Of a DNA stretch of 64,000 nt, positions 24,223-37,019 are shown piece by piece. Origin of the DNA: Macrophomina tecta (lineage: Eukaryota > Ascomycota > Dothideomycetes > Botryosphaeriales > Botryosphaeriaceae); NCBI GenBank assembly GCA_024180945.1, contig JAKSGN010000003.1, forward strand, positions 930,001 to 994,000, given 5' to 3'. The notes under the pieces are model-generated. The model was not told the DNA's origin, ran no database searches, and worked only from the letters and a program-made list of their open reading frames with translations. The translations under genes and the position numbers were made by a program. Positions within the stretch are counted from its first letter, which is position 1; each line of letters opens with the position of its first letter.

Positions 24223-24923
24223 TGGATGGTGAGCGAGGCGTATATTAAGCATTTTGGTACAACTGTGACGGGTAGCCATTTATACAGCGCAGAAAAGTAA
24301 GGGCATTTGAGTGTTGTTCACTCCTCTGGTAGACGGATGGTTCGCGGGACCGGACTTAGACTCTAGAAGTTTGGTGCACTAGTCCACTTGTTGGCAACTA
24401 GTCAGCAGCTAGGTGAGCGGCAGACGAGGTGTAGATTAGATCAAGTCAGGTAGGCATGTATAGCAACTGTTCATTTCAGAGCCCAAGTTGGGCGCGGCAA
24501 GTATCAACTATTAACCCTGCATCGGTCAGACTAAGGCTTCAATTGGACTACTCCAACAGAAAAAAGAGACCATCAACTAAATAGCTCAGAACTAAGAGGG
24601 GAATCATCGCTGTACCGCCATAGAAGAATAAGAATACGTCAGTTCTCTTCACGCTGTTCCCGTGCCGCAAGCCATGGCCGCATCGGGACCGTGTCAATGC
24701 CATCCATAATTGTTTATCATTCCCCGGTCGTTAATCGATTGTTTAGTCCGATACGCCGGATGCTCGCTGGAATACTTCAAGATCACTGGAACAACAATCG
24801 AGCCAGGCACATGTTGCATTGTTACTGCCCATCAACCCCATCACCTCGCGCTCAAATCTGCAGTCAGAAGAGCACCCAGGGATTGGAAAGCGTTGGACTT
24901 TCTTGGACAGAGTTTTGATGTCC
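24223..24923. other. Intergenic between two convergent genes
   Basis: This holds the 3' flanks of the exchanger-like gene (+) and the DUF1774-like gene (-). No gene found. Confidence 0.6.
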
Positions 24924-26226
24924 TTACTGGTCCGCAAGAAGAGGTGCTCTCTCGCGATCCTCGCTGACAATTTCTCCGCGCTTGAATGGGTCCTGGCCAA
25001 TCAGGCCGGGGACTCCGACGGCGAGAGAGAGAACGAACAGGACACCCATAATTGTGAAGGCGAAGATCCACTGGAAGGCGATGATGTGCTGCAAGAACTG
25101 ATGAACGCCGATGGCTAATTCGCACAAGGATCAGTACTCGGAAAAAGGCAGACGTATAGTCGGAAGAGGGCTTACAGGCAGCAAGGATGGACAGGGCAAA
25201 TCCCATGGTGTAGTCCTTGTAAACGACCAAGAAGAAGCCACCGTACACAAGAATGCCCCAAATGAAGATGTTTGCCACAATCCTGGCGGGCAAGGTGTGC
25301 GCATGCACAGCAGCAGCGCCGACCCAGTAGAGGGCAACGAAGTTCCAAGCCAGTGGGCCGCTCACGACCGCAATGTGGATGGCGCGCGGGGTGGTGTTGT
25401 GGCGGAAGTAGGCGGCGCTCAAGTTAAAGAAGTTGATGATGAGCAAAAGCTCGCCGAGCCAGAAGAAGGAGCGCACCCACAGCTGGATGAAGCCGAACAG
25501 GAAAAGGTTGTGGACGATGAAGTGGCCTCCGACATTGGTGGCGGCCTTGACGGCATCACGGTCGGCCGAGTAGAGGTGGTAGGAATAGCCGATCTGCAGG
25601 ACGAAGAGGACGATCCAGTAGATAGACGTGATGACGCTGTTCATGGCGAACGGAGTCCTCATCCTCTCGTTCTGGCCCCAGATAGTGTTGCGAGGTCCCT
25701 GACCTTCATGGGGCCTGGTGAAAGTGTAGTAGATGGCATGGACGAGGACGACGATGTAGGAGATGGCGGTCAGGATCTTGAGGGTCACGACGCGCTCGAC
25801 GGTGGGGTCGGAGTGGGTTTTGAAGGGGTTCACTGAAAGCAGCAAGTGTCAGCTCTGGAGAAGGCTGCGTGGTGGTTGAGACGATGGACATATGAGGCAG
25901 AACGTGGAGCTGGGCCGGGTCCGCTCAAGCTCCAGGACGAGTTTTCGGCCGTCGTACGACCGCGCGTGATGGGTACAAGGGCTCATGCAGGCCACCGTGG
26001 AGGCTGGAAGCTTCTTGATTTCTGTTTCGCGTCGCGTCCAGTTGATTGCTTCAATTGACCCCACGTAAAGATCGGCGATCTGCGTTGTTGCGCAGACCGA
26101 CGCGTGGCATGGACCCTCAGGGAACAGCGCATGGGAAGAGGCAGCCATCTTCAACTTACCGGCATGGACGCCCTCGTGAACACGGCCAAAAACGCCATTC
26201 CTGGCGTTGCCGTTGGTCTCAGGCAT
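24924..26226 (-). CDS. DUF1774-family multispanning membrane protein
   Basis: Minus-strand exons 26226-26160, 25832-25176 and 25114-24924 join to 304 residues. The first exon encodes only a polar 22-residue head (MPETNGNARNGV); its 327-bp intron is the longest in the window. The body has seven to eight hydrophobic segments. It contains strings I associate with the fungal DUF1774 family: IWGQNERM, PFAMNSV, SIYWIVLFVLQIGYSYHLY, RSFFWLGELLLIINFFNLSA, and a GPLAWNFVALYW core. It ends with a polar tail EDRERAPLLADQ. The family is conserved in ascomycetes and has no established function. Both splice junctions restore the expected family sequence (AASIGVHQFLQH at the second). The dileucine-like RAPLL near the C-terminus could be a sorting signal, which is inference. 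Confidence 0.85.
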
Positions 26227-27300
26227 AGTGACGAGGAATTGGCTGGGGAATGGTGGCCGGGAGTAGGCGCTGGTGCGGACTGGAGCTGGAAGCGCAGAGG
26301 AGTGGCGAGGAGCGGGCGGTGTTGGAGAAGGGCTGGAAGATGGCGAGCAGGCTTCAGCGAGCAGAGCTGGCCAGGCTGCAGCTTTTAAAGCGCGTTGGCA
26401 TGGGCATGTGGGCGCTCGCGCACGCTTCCAACGTCATTGGCTTGGCATTGGCAGGATCGCCAGACGCGGGGTTGCCGCATTTCAGCCAGTGCCAGCCCGC
26501 CTCCGTCCAGCGCCTCTCGCACCAACTCGTCCGCAAGCGCATCCTCACATCATCGCTGATTGCCTCGCTTCCAACGTCTTCCGTCGCTCCAATGCCCCAC
26601 TCTCATCCGCCGTCACACATGCGCTTGTGCCCATTGGGAGGAGCCAACGAAAACACGCCATTTTCTGTCTACGCGAAAACCGTGGGTATCTCTGAACACT
26701 CGCCATGACCATTCCCGTCCTGTGGCAGAATACTGCATCCGGGACACCCATACCCCAAAGAACCCACCGCGCCAGAATTTGAAGAAGGAAAAAAAAAAAA
26801 AAAAAAAAAAAGAGGAGCGGAAACCAGCCATTGAAACCGGAAAAGAGACGCCCAAGAGCAAGCCAGCCGAACGGAAATGAAGCGGAACATGCCGAGTACA
26901 AAATTCCATTCAAGTACCAGCACCTCTTCAACCGCTCGCCCACCTACCGCTGTGCAACTCTTATGCATGCACTTGCATGCGACGGGGAATTGCGCATCGC
27001 ATAAGCGCCCGCACTCCCAAGAGAAGCGAAGATTGTAAAAGAAAAAGGGTCAGAGAGAAGAACAGGCATCCAGGAACCCGGGCCAGGACATTGGTATCCC
27101 GTTGCAGCACGGGCGTTGCAACTGACAAGCTCGGGATTTGCGCCTTCGTGTAACGGCACGGGTCCGGACTACGGCCTCGGGCTGATCATTCCCAATCCAG
27201 CGCGGGAGAGAGCTCGGGCTCCACTCCGCCGTGCCTTCTGAGCCTGCGATCGACGATGGTGCGAGCAGCCCGTCATCCCCGATGCAGGGCAACCTCACAC
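26227..27300. other. Intergenic with a 23-A homopolymer
   Basis: No gene seen between two tandem minus-strand genes. An A23 tract occupies 26789-26811. Both-strand open frames crossing it are low-complexity artefacts. Confidence 0.55.
26789..26811. repeat. 23-A homopolymer
   Basis: The longest mononucleotide run in the window. It is intergenic, between the DUF1774-like gene and the deacetylase gene. Confidence 0.75.
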
Positions 27301-30300
27301 TCACTCTTTGGCACTAGGAACCTCTTGTCTCCTTGCCGCCTGTTCTACCACCTCCTGCTTGATCTGCGTTTCCTCAGTTCCCGTGTCGATGCGAGCATCT
27401 TCTGCCTGAGTCGTCGCAGCTGGCCCGAAGGGGATGAAACTGTTCGACGTAAACACCGGCAGCTCTTGCTTTTGCTTGTTGCCTGGCGGTGACGGCGGCC
27501 CCTTCGACGGTCCTGTAGCCTCAGGGTCCGAATTCGGCTGCACCCACTGCAGCACCGTTGGCTGCTGCACTGCGCCTGCGTCAGCTCCAGCCGTAGCTGT
27601 GGCACCATGCCCGCTCTCAGCTGGATCGTATTGGATGAATTGCGGCATCGTTGCAGGGGGAGGAGGAGGTGGAGAATCAGGCCGCGGTGTCACCTCAGGC
27701 ACATGGACCGGCGCCGCAGTCTCAAGCAAGCCCTGGGGCGTCGATCCTTCCGAGAGCTCAGAAGGCGAGGCCAGAGACAGCGGGAACGAATTCATGATCC
27801 GCTCGGTCATATTTTCGATTGACTGACGTGACATTGCTCGTCCATGCTGCAGCCCCACTGGTCCGGGAACAAGGAGGGTAGCCTCCGAGACGGCATCCAT
27901 AGGCTCGGATTGGTTGGACGTAGACGTATAAGACACAGTCGACATGGCATCTTCCGCATGCTCAGAAGACGGTGGCGTAGGGTTCGTTCCTTTTGCATCT
28001 TTCGCAGCTGCTGCCTTCTTCGAGGTAGCTGTCGTCTTCGTGCCACGAGCGGTCGGCGGTTTCCTGGCTGTTTTGGAAGCTACAGGCTTCTTGTTCTCCA
28101 TCTCTGCTGCAGCGGCCGCGGCCTGTCGAGCGTCGTGTTCTTCTTTGGTAGGCATCTTCAATGTGATCTTCTTAATGCCCGAAGTGAGCTTGTCCATGTC
28201 ATCATTGGCACTCTCGTTCTTCGCCTTCGTTGTCTTCGTTGGGCCGGAAGCCTTGTTCGTCTGTGAGTAACTTGGATCCCTCGAGGCGATTGGCCGCGGC
28301 GGAGGCTTCATGGTACTCTCTGCTTTTGTTGTCCTCGGAGCTCTGGTCTTCTTCACTTGAACTCCCCTTCCAGCGGTTTGCTTCGACGCCACTGTGGATG
28401 CTCTGCTGCTCGGTCGCTCACCCGCAACTGACCCAATTTCGGAGACGAGACTCTGTCTCCGCTGGAACTGGGGGAGGTCCGGCACATCACTCTCCGATCT
28501 GGCGGGATAGTCTCCAACGGTCCTCCGGCGATCAGCACGCGAAGCAGATCGAGTGTGGAATTTTTCATCATCCGAAGGAGGTTCCGAGTAATCAGTAACC
28601 TTAGACTTCCTATCTCTCAGCTGCCTTCCAGACGGGTTGACAGGAACTTCTGGAGCCAACACCTTCTCCTTCTTCGAACGCGGTTCAGAGAGCTCCTCTG
28701 GCCTGCAGCTCTTTGTCTGGCGGTCAGTGGGTATGAGCAGCTTGCACAACTCGTGTGCGGCGATGATCCAGTTGACGTCCGGGGGCGGGGGTGTGGGCGG
28801 CCGAGGGAGCTCTCTAATCGGCACCAAGTGTCCGGAAGCATTGCGAATGAACTTCTCAGGATCGACCACCTTGGCCGTGAACGACTGGGTAGGCGTGGCA
28901 AAGTTACCCTGCTGACCGCCGCGTTGCTGTTTCTTCGGAGCGGGCGGGGGCGGAGGGTAGACCATGGTTTCGAGAGCCGTCAAATTGGCTTCGTGCCACC
29001 ACTCTTCGTTGTAACGTAACGTCTTCTCGCCGCTCTCGTAAGACTGCTGCAGAACGGGATGGTCGATCATCATCTCATTGCCATGGCCATCAAGACCGTT
29101 TGGCTCCTTCTTCGCAACCGGGATTTTTTGTCCCTCGCAAAGGCCACTCAGGTGGCTAAGTACACCGCTGGCAAGTGCTCGGTCGCTGTAGCCACCCTCA
29201 AGGACGCTGATGACTCTGCCGTCAACGCCGAGGCCCTCCTCCTGTGACATCTTGACAATGTCCTGAGTGAAACGGGCATAGAAGTTGGTGGGGACATTGA
29301 CTTTGTGTCTCTGCATACCCTGACCTTCCCACTCGCTGGCATCAAATCCCGCAGATAGGAATATCGCAGCTTTAGGCTGAGGCTGACTTGGGGAGGCGCG
29401 GAGGCGTTGGGTGTGCGTGCGGAGAAACACCCGTGCCTTTTCGACAAGCATAAGATATCTGGCCTCGTACAGCTTCCAGAAATCCTCTTCTGTCTTCCAC
29501 GGCTGCAGGTGCACGTTCCAGACAGTCTGACCGTGGGCATTTTCGATGCAAAGACTGGCGGCTTGAACCTTGTCAATCTCACCGTACTCGCAGGGGTACG
29601 AGTTGATGTCGTGGAGACTAAAATATCCAATTTGTGTCCTTTTGAGCGGTGGCGCATTCTTGGGCTGCTTGGCAGGCATGTTTGCTGTTTTCATGTTGCG
29701 CTCCCACGCAATGGCCTGAGAACCGTCGCCGTGGTGGAGATCGAAGTCGATAATCGCAGCGTGTGTAAGGCCGTGTGTCTGCACCGCGTATTCGATTCCG
29801 ACATGAACATTGTTCAGCCAGCAGAACCCGGATGGGAAGTCTGCTGAGCAATGGTGACCGGGAGGGCGCACACAGACGAAGGCATTGCGCGGCTTGTCCT
29901 TGGTTCCAGAGAAGACGGCGTCGACGCCATCGCAAACACCTCCCAGAGCACCCTGGAAGGCATCCAGAGATTCGGAAGAAAGGTAGAGGTCTCCCTCATG
30001 AAACTTTTCCTTTTGCGGCTGGCCGGCCTCCTCGATGCGAGCAAGTTCTGTGCCATTAGACGCCAGCTTCTCTCCAGCAGCATTGCACATAGTGTGCAGC
30101 TCCTCCATCCACTTTGTACCATGAACATTTGTGACGATAGGGGAAGTAATATCGAGCGAGCGGGACGTGCGTCGGATAGTAAATGGCAACTCCTTAGGCG
30201 GGTCGCGCTTCGGATGTGGTGCATGCGGGCCTCCAGCATGCCTTTCAGCGAACCTGACGTAGGCTGTAGATATTCCCAGAATGCCAGCATTAATGCGCTC

Positions 30301-30939
30301 CGGGCGCTCGACGATCATGCTGAGTGCGGCCTTGCTGGTGTTTGGGCGCGAAAATCGGTGGCCGTAGCAAGCATCGTGCAATATGACGACAGTCTGGGTA
30401 GAAAGCTCTTCATCCTTGTGGTATTCGAGTTCCTTCGCGAAGTAGTCAGATGCGACCTTTTGGGCCGTGAGCGGCGGGGCCTCCTCAATCGGAGCAGAGC
30501 GCGGGGAGGCTAGCGCAGAAGATGAGGAGGATCTGAGGTTGCCGGATGTGCGTCGCGACACGGACTTCCTAGGGGTATGGGTGCTTTCGGCGCCTTGGAG
30601 CGAGACTATGGAGCTGCGACGCGACAGCGCGGGCGATGCGGGGCGAACGCCCAGGCTGCTTGCGCTGCGATTGAGCGGACTAGGGAGAGGAGCGCCGGGC
30701 GTAGGCGACTTGGGAATGCGATTGTAGTAGGAAGCGGAGCGACGGTGCGGCGAGTCCATGGCGGGCGACTGAGGCAGTGGTGTTTTCGTAGCTGTGTTTA
30801 TGGACAGGCGCTTCATGGGCCTCGCAAGCGGCTGGTCGGGCTCCATGTTTGAGGGCACTTGTAACGAGCGAGGGGTGGGTTCAGCTGTGGCAGCCGGCGG
30901 GTCGGTCGCCGGGTCTGACGGGGGTGAGTCGTTCTCCAT
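27301..30939 (-). CDS. Hos3-type class II histone deacetylase
   Basis: A single-exon gene for 1212 residues. After a Ser/Pro/Arg-rich disordered head (1-170), the zinc-dependent deacetylase domain runs from about 180 to 640. It contains RPPGHHC (His362, His363, the catalytic pair), DFDLHHGDGS (Asp400 and His402, zinc ligands) and SAGFDASEWEG (Asp533, third zinc ligand). The long insertions and the wording PSGFCWLNNVHVGIEYA match Hos3/HosB rather than Hda1 or Rpd3. The C-terminal 570 residues are disordered, with Lys/Ala- and Pro-rich segments and short basic runs. Expected role: removal of acetyl groups from histones in the nucleus or, as reported for yeast Hos3, at the bud neck. I chose the Met at 30939 because of its strong GCCATGG context; the frame stays open upstream to 31113, but that part is not family-like. 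Confidence 0.93.
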   Translation of the reverse strand: MENDSPPSDPATDPPAATAEPTPRSLQVPSNMEPDQPLARPMKRLSINTATKTPLPQSPAMDSPHRRSASYYNRIPKSPTPGAPLPSPLNRSASSLGVRPASPALSRRSSIVSLQGAESTHTPRKSVSRRTSGNLRSSSSSALASPRSAPIEEAPPLTAQKVASDYFAKELEYHKDEELSTQTVVILHDACYGHRFSRPNTSKAALSMIVERPERINAGILGISTAYVRFAERHAGGPHAPHPKRDPPKELPFTIRRTSRSLDITSPIVTNVHGTKWMEELHTMCNAAGEKLASNGTELARIEEAGQPQKEKFHEGDLYLSSESLDAFQGALGGVCDGVDAVFSGTKDKPRNAFVCVRPPGHHCSADFPSGFCWLNNVHVGIEYAVQTHGLTHAAIIDFDLHHGDGSQAIAWERNMKTANMPAKQPKNAPPLKRTQIGYFSLHDINSYPCEYGEIDKVQAASLCIENAHGQTVWNVHLQPWKTEEDFWKLYEARYLMLVEKARVFLRTHTQRLRASPSQPQPKAAIFLSAGFDASEWEGQGMQRHKVNVPTNFYARFTQDIVKMSQEEGLGVDGRVISVLEGGYSDRALASGVLSHLSGLCEGQKIPVAKKEPNGLDGHGNEMMIDHPVLQQSYESGEKTLRYNEEWWHEANLTALETMVYPPPPPAPKKQQRGGQQGNFATPTQSFTAKVVDPEKFIRNASGHLVPIRELPRPPTPPPPDVNWIIAAHELCKLLIPTDRQTKSCRPEELSEPRSKKEKVLAPEVPVNPSGRQLRDRKSKVTDYSEPPSDDEKFHTRSASRADRRRTVGDYPARSESDVPDLPQFQRRQSLVSEIGSVAGERPSSRASTVASKQTAGRGVQVKKTRAPRTTKAESTMKPPPRPIASRDPSYSQTNKASGPTKTTKAKNESANDDMDKLTSGIKKITLKMPTKEEHDARQAAAAAAEMENKKPVASKTARKPPTARGTKTTATSKKAAAAKDAKGTNPTPPSSEHAEDAMSTVSYTSTSNQSEPMDAVSEATLLVPGPVGLQHGRAMSRQSIENMTERIMNSFPLSLASPSELSEGSTPQGLLETAAPVHVPEVTPRPDSPPPPPPATMPQFIQYDPAESGHGATATAGADAGAVQQPTVLQWVQPNSDPEATGPSKGPPSPPGNKQKQELPVFTSNSFIPFGPAATTQAEDARIDTGTEETQIKQEVVEQAARRQEVPSAKE

Positions 30940-31273
30940 GGCGGAGGGGGGGTGTTGTTTGTTGACGTGGTTGAAAAGAGTGACGGGGTGGGCGACAGCA
31001 AGCAAAACAAAGCGAGCGGCGGAGGGGTAGGGATCAGGCATCCATGTTTCGCAGCGGGATGATGACGCTGGGTAGTGGCAGACCCTGGAGGGAGAGGTAG
31101 GAGCCCAAAGCACGGCGAGTCAGCGCCACGCCCGTGCTCAAGCCGTGCTCCCAGGCACTGGGTCCCAGGGGCGCCCATAAGGCTGAGATCCCGCTGCATC
31201 GTTGCTGTCTATCATCTGCATCTACCCGCGTCCATTGCCCCGCAGCCCTCCTCTGCACTGCGCGCACACGTTT
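30940..31273. other. Short intergenic region upstream of the deacetylase
   Basis: About 330 bases separate the deacetylase start from the stop of the tRNA-ribosyltransferase gene on the same strand. No other feature seen. Confidence 0.6.
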
Positions 31274-32954
<1,681 letters not shown>

Positions 32955-33554
32955 GATGCCGACAGTGTCACGATCGGCGGATGGATGCGACCTGCAGCTC
33001 CAGTCAGTCCGCCAGTTTTCCCCCCGCCAAATCTCCGAGACGACCCCACCTAAACGCTCCGTTCAGGGGCACCCTACAACACCCAATCCCAGAGGCGAGC
33101 CCCAGGACTGCATTTCAAGGGCTCGTGTGTAGGGTAAAACTCGAGATGTGTGGTCGGAAGAAAACACGATGCACCGACTTCACGCAGACTTTTTGTTTCC
33201 CTTTCAATTTTTCTTTCCTTTCCAATTCATACGAGTTTTCTGCGCCTACTCGGGGTATCCTACGGGTACACTATACACCATTAAAACACCCTTCGACGAT
33301 GTTTAACTAACAGGAATAAAAAAAAAAAGCGCACAATATGAACTGTATATTCCTGCGTGAAAGCCTTCCGTCGCCAAACTCCATTGCATAATGCCAATTA
33401 CGTCGATGTGAAACCAGCTCAACAAGACAAACGTGTATGTACGATCCCACTCGGAGATCCTGTCTTGAGGCGTATGTTTCCCTTTCAGTTGTTTTCCACA
33501 AATAAAATGCCAGAGAGCGACAGAATACGGGATGTGATGAACAATAGCATGCTT
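32955..33554. other. Intergenic between tandem minus-strand genes
   Basis: It holds the promoter of the tRNA-ribosyltransferase gene and the 3' flank of the mannosidase gene. A 10-11-A run lies near 33318. No gene seen. Confidence 0.6.
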
Positions 33555-35276
33555 TTAGTTCTCGGTCGTCCGAATGATCCTGAAAGGATGCCCTTCGGTG
33601 CTGAAAACCCATGCATCAAGTGTTCCGACGTTGACATCCGCAAACGTCAGATAGAGGTACTTCAGCGTCTCAGCCGCCCAAAAGCTCTCTGCCTCGTCAA
33701 TATGGGTGACCTTCTTCCCCCTCTTCACATCCACGCCAACATCACGGATAGCCGCAAAGCCATACTCGGTCTTGCAGTACTTCTCAAATGCAACGAAGGC
33801 ATCCCAAGCCCAGTCGCGGTACCGCTGCTCACCAGTGATCCGCCAGGCGTAGAAAAGAGATTCCACATACTCGGGTCGCAGGCGATACTTTGCATCCGCA
33901 AGCCAGAAACCGCGCTCAGCGAGCTCAGCGCGCTGGCGGGGTGTGCGCGGCTCAAAGGTGCCATTGGGCAGGCCGGCGTAAGGGACCCATGAGAACTTTT
34001 CTGGGCCGATACCCGTGGGCATGGAGGCGTAGGTATGGCGGCAACCTTCGAGTAAGGCCTTTCCGAGGACGATGAGGTCAGGTTTCTCCAGGTAAGCGCC
34101 GCCAAGCATGAGATTTCCTGGCGCAAAACAGGCAAGGTGGGACATCTCGTTGAGGTACCACTCGTCATCAAGCTTGCCTATGAAAAGATGTGAGGGAGTA
34201 TAGTGTGAAGCATAGCTGGACCGGGTAGAGAGATCGTGGCGCAGCGCATGTGCTGCCTGCGTCCAACGGTCGATGTAAGTTGATGTATAACGATCGTGGG
34301 GCGCTAGGATAGCGGCTTTGATTAGGTACTCATAATAACTGTCATGGCCAACATCCCAATGTCTCTGTCGGCCGACAGGCTCCCCTGTGAAGATATCGAT
34401 TGGTGCGGAGACCAGCCCCACCGGATCCTCAATCCATCTGTCCCACACGAGAGGCGCCCAAGCATTAGTTGCATTTGAGAAGTAGATGGGGTTGCCGCTC
34501 TGCCGCGTAAGAGTCCGGTATTCAAGCATGTTTGAGCCGGCGCGTGCTGGACCAATGGAAGGATTCTTGTAACGGATCTTGTCCGGGTACTCCTCATACA
34601 ATTCTGGAGGGTCGGCCGTGCCAATATTATTCTTGAAATCGACACGAGGATAAATCATACCCGTTGGACTGTCAAACCCAGGGCCAAGCTTGTCAGAGAG
34701 GACTATTGCCTGGGAGAGGATCGCAGCTCGCGTCTTGCCGTCAATGACAGATTTCGGGACCACACCTGCGTCGATAAGATCTACCAGGGACACGAGACCT
34801 CCCACGTAGCGAATCGTCGTCTCGAACGGATCGACGAGGCCCTGGGCATCATAGAAGGGAATATCGATGATACGTTCCACGGAAGCCTGTAACTCATCCC
34901 ATAGTCCCATAAGCGCAAGCGTGCCTGCCGAGTCCACAATGAAGGCGCCCCAACCATTCCTGGTATTCTTCTTCCCTCCACTGACTGGCAGTATGTCATC
35001 GTAACCCCATGCATGCTTCCTATATTTGGCGAAAGTATATTTCATGGCCTCGACGATACGCGCGGCCTTTTCCTCGTCCGCGCGGCCGCTTGCGCCTGTC
35101 CATGGCTGATGCTGAATCTGCGGGCCTCGGGGAGTATTTGAATCGGCCTCAAGAGTAGATGCTAGAGGGCTTCCATGTATCAGAAGGTAGATGCCGTAGA
35201 ATGTGATGATGAGGATAGCGCTGAGCAGCTTGAAGACGGGGGTCGGGTTGCGCTGGCATCGCTTGAGTGACGCCAT
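33555..35276 (-). CDS. GH47 class I alpha-1,2-mannosidase, type II membrane protein
   Basis: An intronless gene for 573 residues. A short cytosolic basic head is followed by one membrane anchor (about residues 15-34), which places the enzyme in the ER or Golgi lumen. The glycoside hydrolase family 47 domain fills the rest. Visible landmarks are NGWGAF and TLALMGL near the start of the barrel, GHDSYYEYLIKAA, HLACFAPGN, RPEYVESLFYAWR, HIDEAESFWAAETLKYLYL, and the terminal TEGHPF whose Thr binds calcium in this family. The acidic catalytic positions in GHDSYYE, RPEYVES and DEAES are present. It should trim alpha-1,2-linked mannose from N-glycans. Sequence alone does not separate an ER processing enzyme from a Golgi or Mnl-like one, although the size and single anchor suggest processing. 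The divergent partner at 35712 shares a 435-bp promoter. Confidence 0.93.
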   Translation of the reverse strand: MASLKRCQRNPTPVFKLLSAILIITFYGIYLLIHGSPLASTLEADSNTPRGPQIQHQPWTGASGRADEEKAARIVEAMKYTFAKYRKHAWGYDDILPVSGGKKNTRNGWGAFIVDSAGTLALMGLWDELQASVERIIDIPFYDAQGLVDPFETTIRYVGGLVSLVDLIDAGVVPKSVIDGKTRAAILSQAIVLSDKLGPGFDSPTGMIYPRVDFKNNIGTADPPELYEEYPDKIRYKNPSIGPARAGSNMLEYRTLTRQSGNPIYFSNATNAWAPLVWDRWIEDPVGLVSAPIDIFTGEPVGRQRHWDVGHDSYYEYLIKAAILAPHDRYTSTYIDRWTQAAHALRHDLSTRSSYASHYTPSHLFIGKLDDEWYLNEMSHLACFAPGNLMLGGAYLEKPDLIVLGKALLEGCRHTYASMPTGIGPEKFSWVPYAGLPNGTFEPRTPRQRAELAERGFWLADAKYRLRPEYVESLFYAWRITGEQRYRDWAWDAFVAFEKYCKTEYGFAAIRDVGVDVKRGKKVTHIDEAESFWAAETLKYLYLTFADVNVGTLDAWVFSTEGHPFRIIRTTEN

Positions 35277-35711
35277 GGTGGGGTATCGGAATAGCTCGCT
35301 CGGTTATAACACGTCTTCAGGAGCATCGGCAGCCGCATCGGACCGTTTAAAAATGAGAGCGCGTGTCTTTGAGTGGATTCGACGGTGTACTTTTGGGGCG
35401 GCGCGAGGTCAATCTTCCATGTCGGAGGTGAGCTAGAGGGAGGGAACGGCTGCAGGCCTACGCAGAATGTTGCTTCGCGATTCGATCCTCGCAGGTTGCT
35501 ATGCTGTTTTCCAAAGGCAGGAAATGAAGGCTCGGGGGTGCGCGAGTGGGCCAAGAGACATAGTTGGCAAGATGGATGGAGGGCAACATTGGAGGGCTTA
35601 GGGCGGAGCGTGTCAAGAGAAGCGAGGCAAAGCTCGGAGCTTCTTCCAACCTCACCTCTCACCATCCCCAGCACTCATCACACCTTGTTACCACCACACG
35701 TGCCGGGAACA
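35277..35711. promoter_or_regulatory. Divergent promoter region, mannosidase / 65-residue protein
   Basis: The starts of two divergent genes face away from this 435-bp stretch. A CACGTG box occurs near 35697, 15 bases from the right-hand ATG. No other assignable site. Confidence 0.5.
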
Positions 35712-35958
35712 ATGTCCATCTGGCAGTATGTAACGAAATTTGGGCCACTTTAACTAAATTGACCGATAATGTAGAACATACCGCGCGAGCGCCCCCAAGA
35801 CGCGCCTCATTCTCGGCCTGGGCTTAATCGCGTGGGGCGCCATTGGCCTCTACACCACTGACACCACTGAGAAGGCATTTAACATGGTGCCGACGGAAGA
35901 AGACAAGAAGAAGTTGGACCAGTCGATACCCAAGATAAGAGTTGTGGACAAAGAGTAG
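35712..35958 (+). CDS. Small single-TM conserved protein, 65 residues
   Basis: This gene is too short to stand out as one open frame. A 14-nt first exon (35712-35725: M-S-I-W and part of Q) is joined across a 49-bp intron to 35775-35958, giving 65 residues. The product starts MSIWQTYRASAPKT, has one hydrophobic segment (about 16-32, LILGLGLIAWGAIGLY), and ends with a charged tail (EEDKKKLDQ, then PKIRVVDKE). I recognise the layout, with a SPKTR-type turn before the helix and the IxVVD ending, from short uncharacterised proteins found across filamentous ascomycetes. A mitochondrial inner-membrane location is a guess from size and shape. The good ATG context (AACAATGTC), a canonical GTATGT donor and the family-like C-terminus support a real gene. 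Confidence 0.75.
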
Positions 35959-36724
35959 CAGTGTCACGGCTTTGAGAGGTGCTTGGATGCGATTAAAATT
36001 TTTCGGCCGGGATGAAACTCGAAAATGAGATAACTAGGCCGAAAAGAAAGAGTAAGAGGGAATATGGCTAGGTAGGCGCCGCGCTTACGTGTGTGCGAAA
36101 ACCTTGGTGGCAGAGTTAGGCTGACTGAGGTGCAGTCGCGGTCTGCCGAATAGGTAGGCAAGGGCTAATGTACTTCAGTGGCATACTGCATCCATTAGTG
36201 TCGAGGGTTCGGCGGTTGCCGCATTGACATGTATGCGCTCAGGTATGCGATGATAATTCGAGGAGACCCTGCTTCGAAAGTGGTTGTTGTGAGGACAAGG
36301 TCAACACCATGCGTTGGAGGGATAGCTTGATTGACGGAAGGTGGCAAACGTGGAGAGTGGAGCTGATCAGCCGCCGGCACCCTCAGGATAGCGCTTGTCA
36401 GCCCATTCACCGTCACTGGCCGCAAGCCCCGACCGCGGATGGCTACGATCCTGCGCACTTGCAACAACAAGTCGAGAAGCAACATGGCCGAATGCCATGG
36501 CTATCCTCTTACTGCGGACCATGCTCAATGAGCAGAAAGAAAATACTGCTGTCGCGTTGACACGGAACCGCACGCGCTCCCCCTCGCCAACTTCCCTGCC
36601 CACCTCCCGGCCCAGCCGCCTCGCCAAACCGGAAGGTTACCGCTGATGGCATGGTGAATCCAACAAGAGGAGCAGTGCAGGGGGGTGCTTTATATAAAGC
36701 GCCAAAGCAAGACGCTCTAATACG

Positions 36725-36880
36725 GACGGTCAGCGCAAGTGGTCAGGCTACGGCCCTAGCCCTTGCCACCGGGGCCTTAGAGTCTAAAACCCGAGGGCCT
36801 GTGATTCGTGGGTTTCCGGTTCGGGACTGAACACCTTAAGCAGGCCATGGGTTCGAATCTCAACTGGTGTCATACCGGTT
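36725..36880 (+). ncRNA. tRNA-like / Pol III-promoter-like relic
   Basis: An A-box-like string (AGCGCAAGTGGTCAGGC, 36732-36748) resembles the D-arm of Leu/Ser tRNAs. A near-consensus B box GGTTCGAATCT lies at 36850-36860, followed by a CTGGTGTCA end. The boxes are about 110 bases apart, longer than in a normal tRNA. I cannot pair an acceptor stem or find a proper anticodon arm. A six-pair hairpin (GGCCCT with GGGGCC, about 36751-36776) lies between them. It may be a tRNA-derived SINE head, a decayed tRNA gene, or chance. Confidence 0.3.
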
Positions 36881-37019
36881 CCTGCGCCAGTCGGGAGGAG
36901 AATACCCATGTTCGGTGACGAGGGGTTTCAGTGGCATCTTGAGATGTCCCCGATCCGGTTTCTTTTTGCTTTTTTAAACATCCATGTTCCTTTTCTTGTT
37001 CTGCCCGTTTGAGAGAGAG

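Noticed and set aside
30940..31113. 58-residue N-terminal extension of the deacetylase
   Set aside because: The frame stays open, but the sequence is not family-like and the Met at 30939 has a near-ideal start context.
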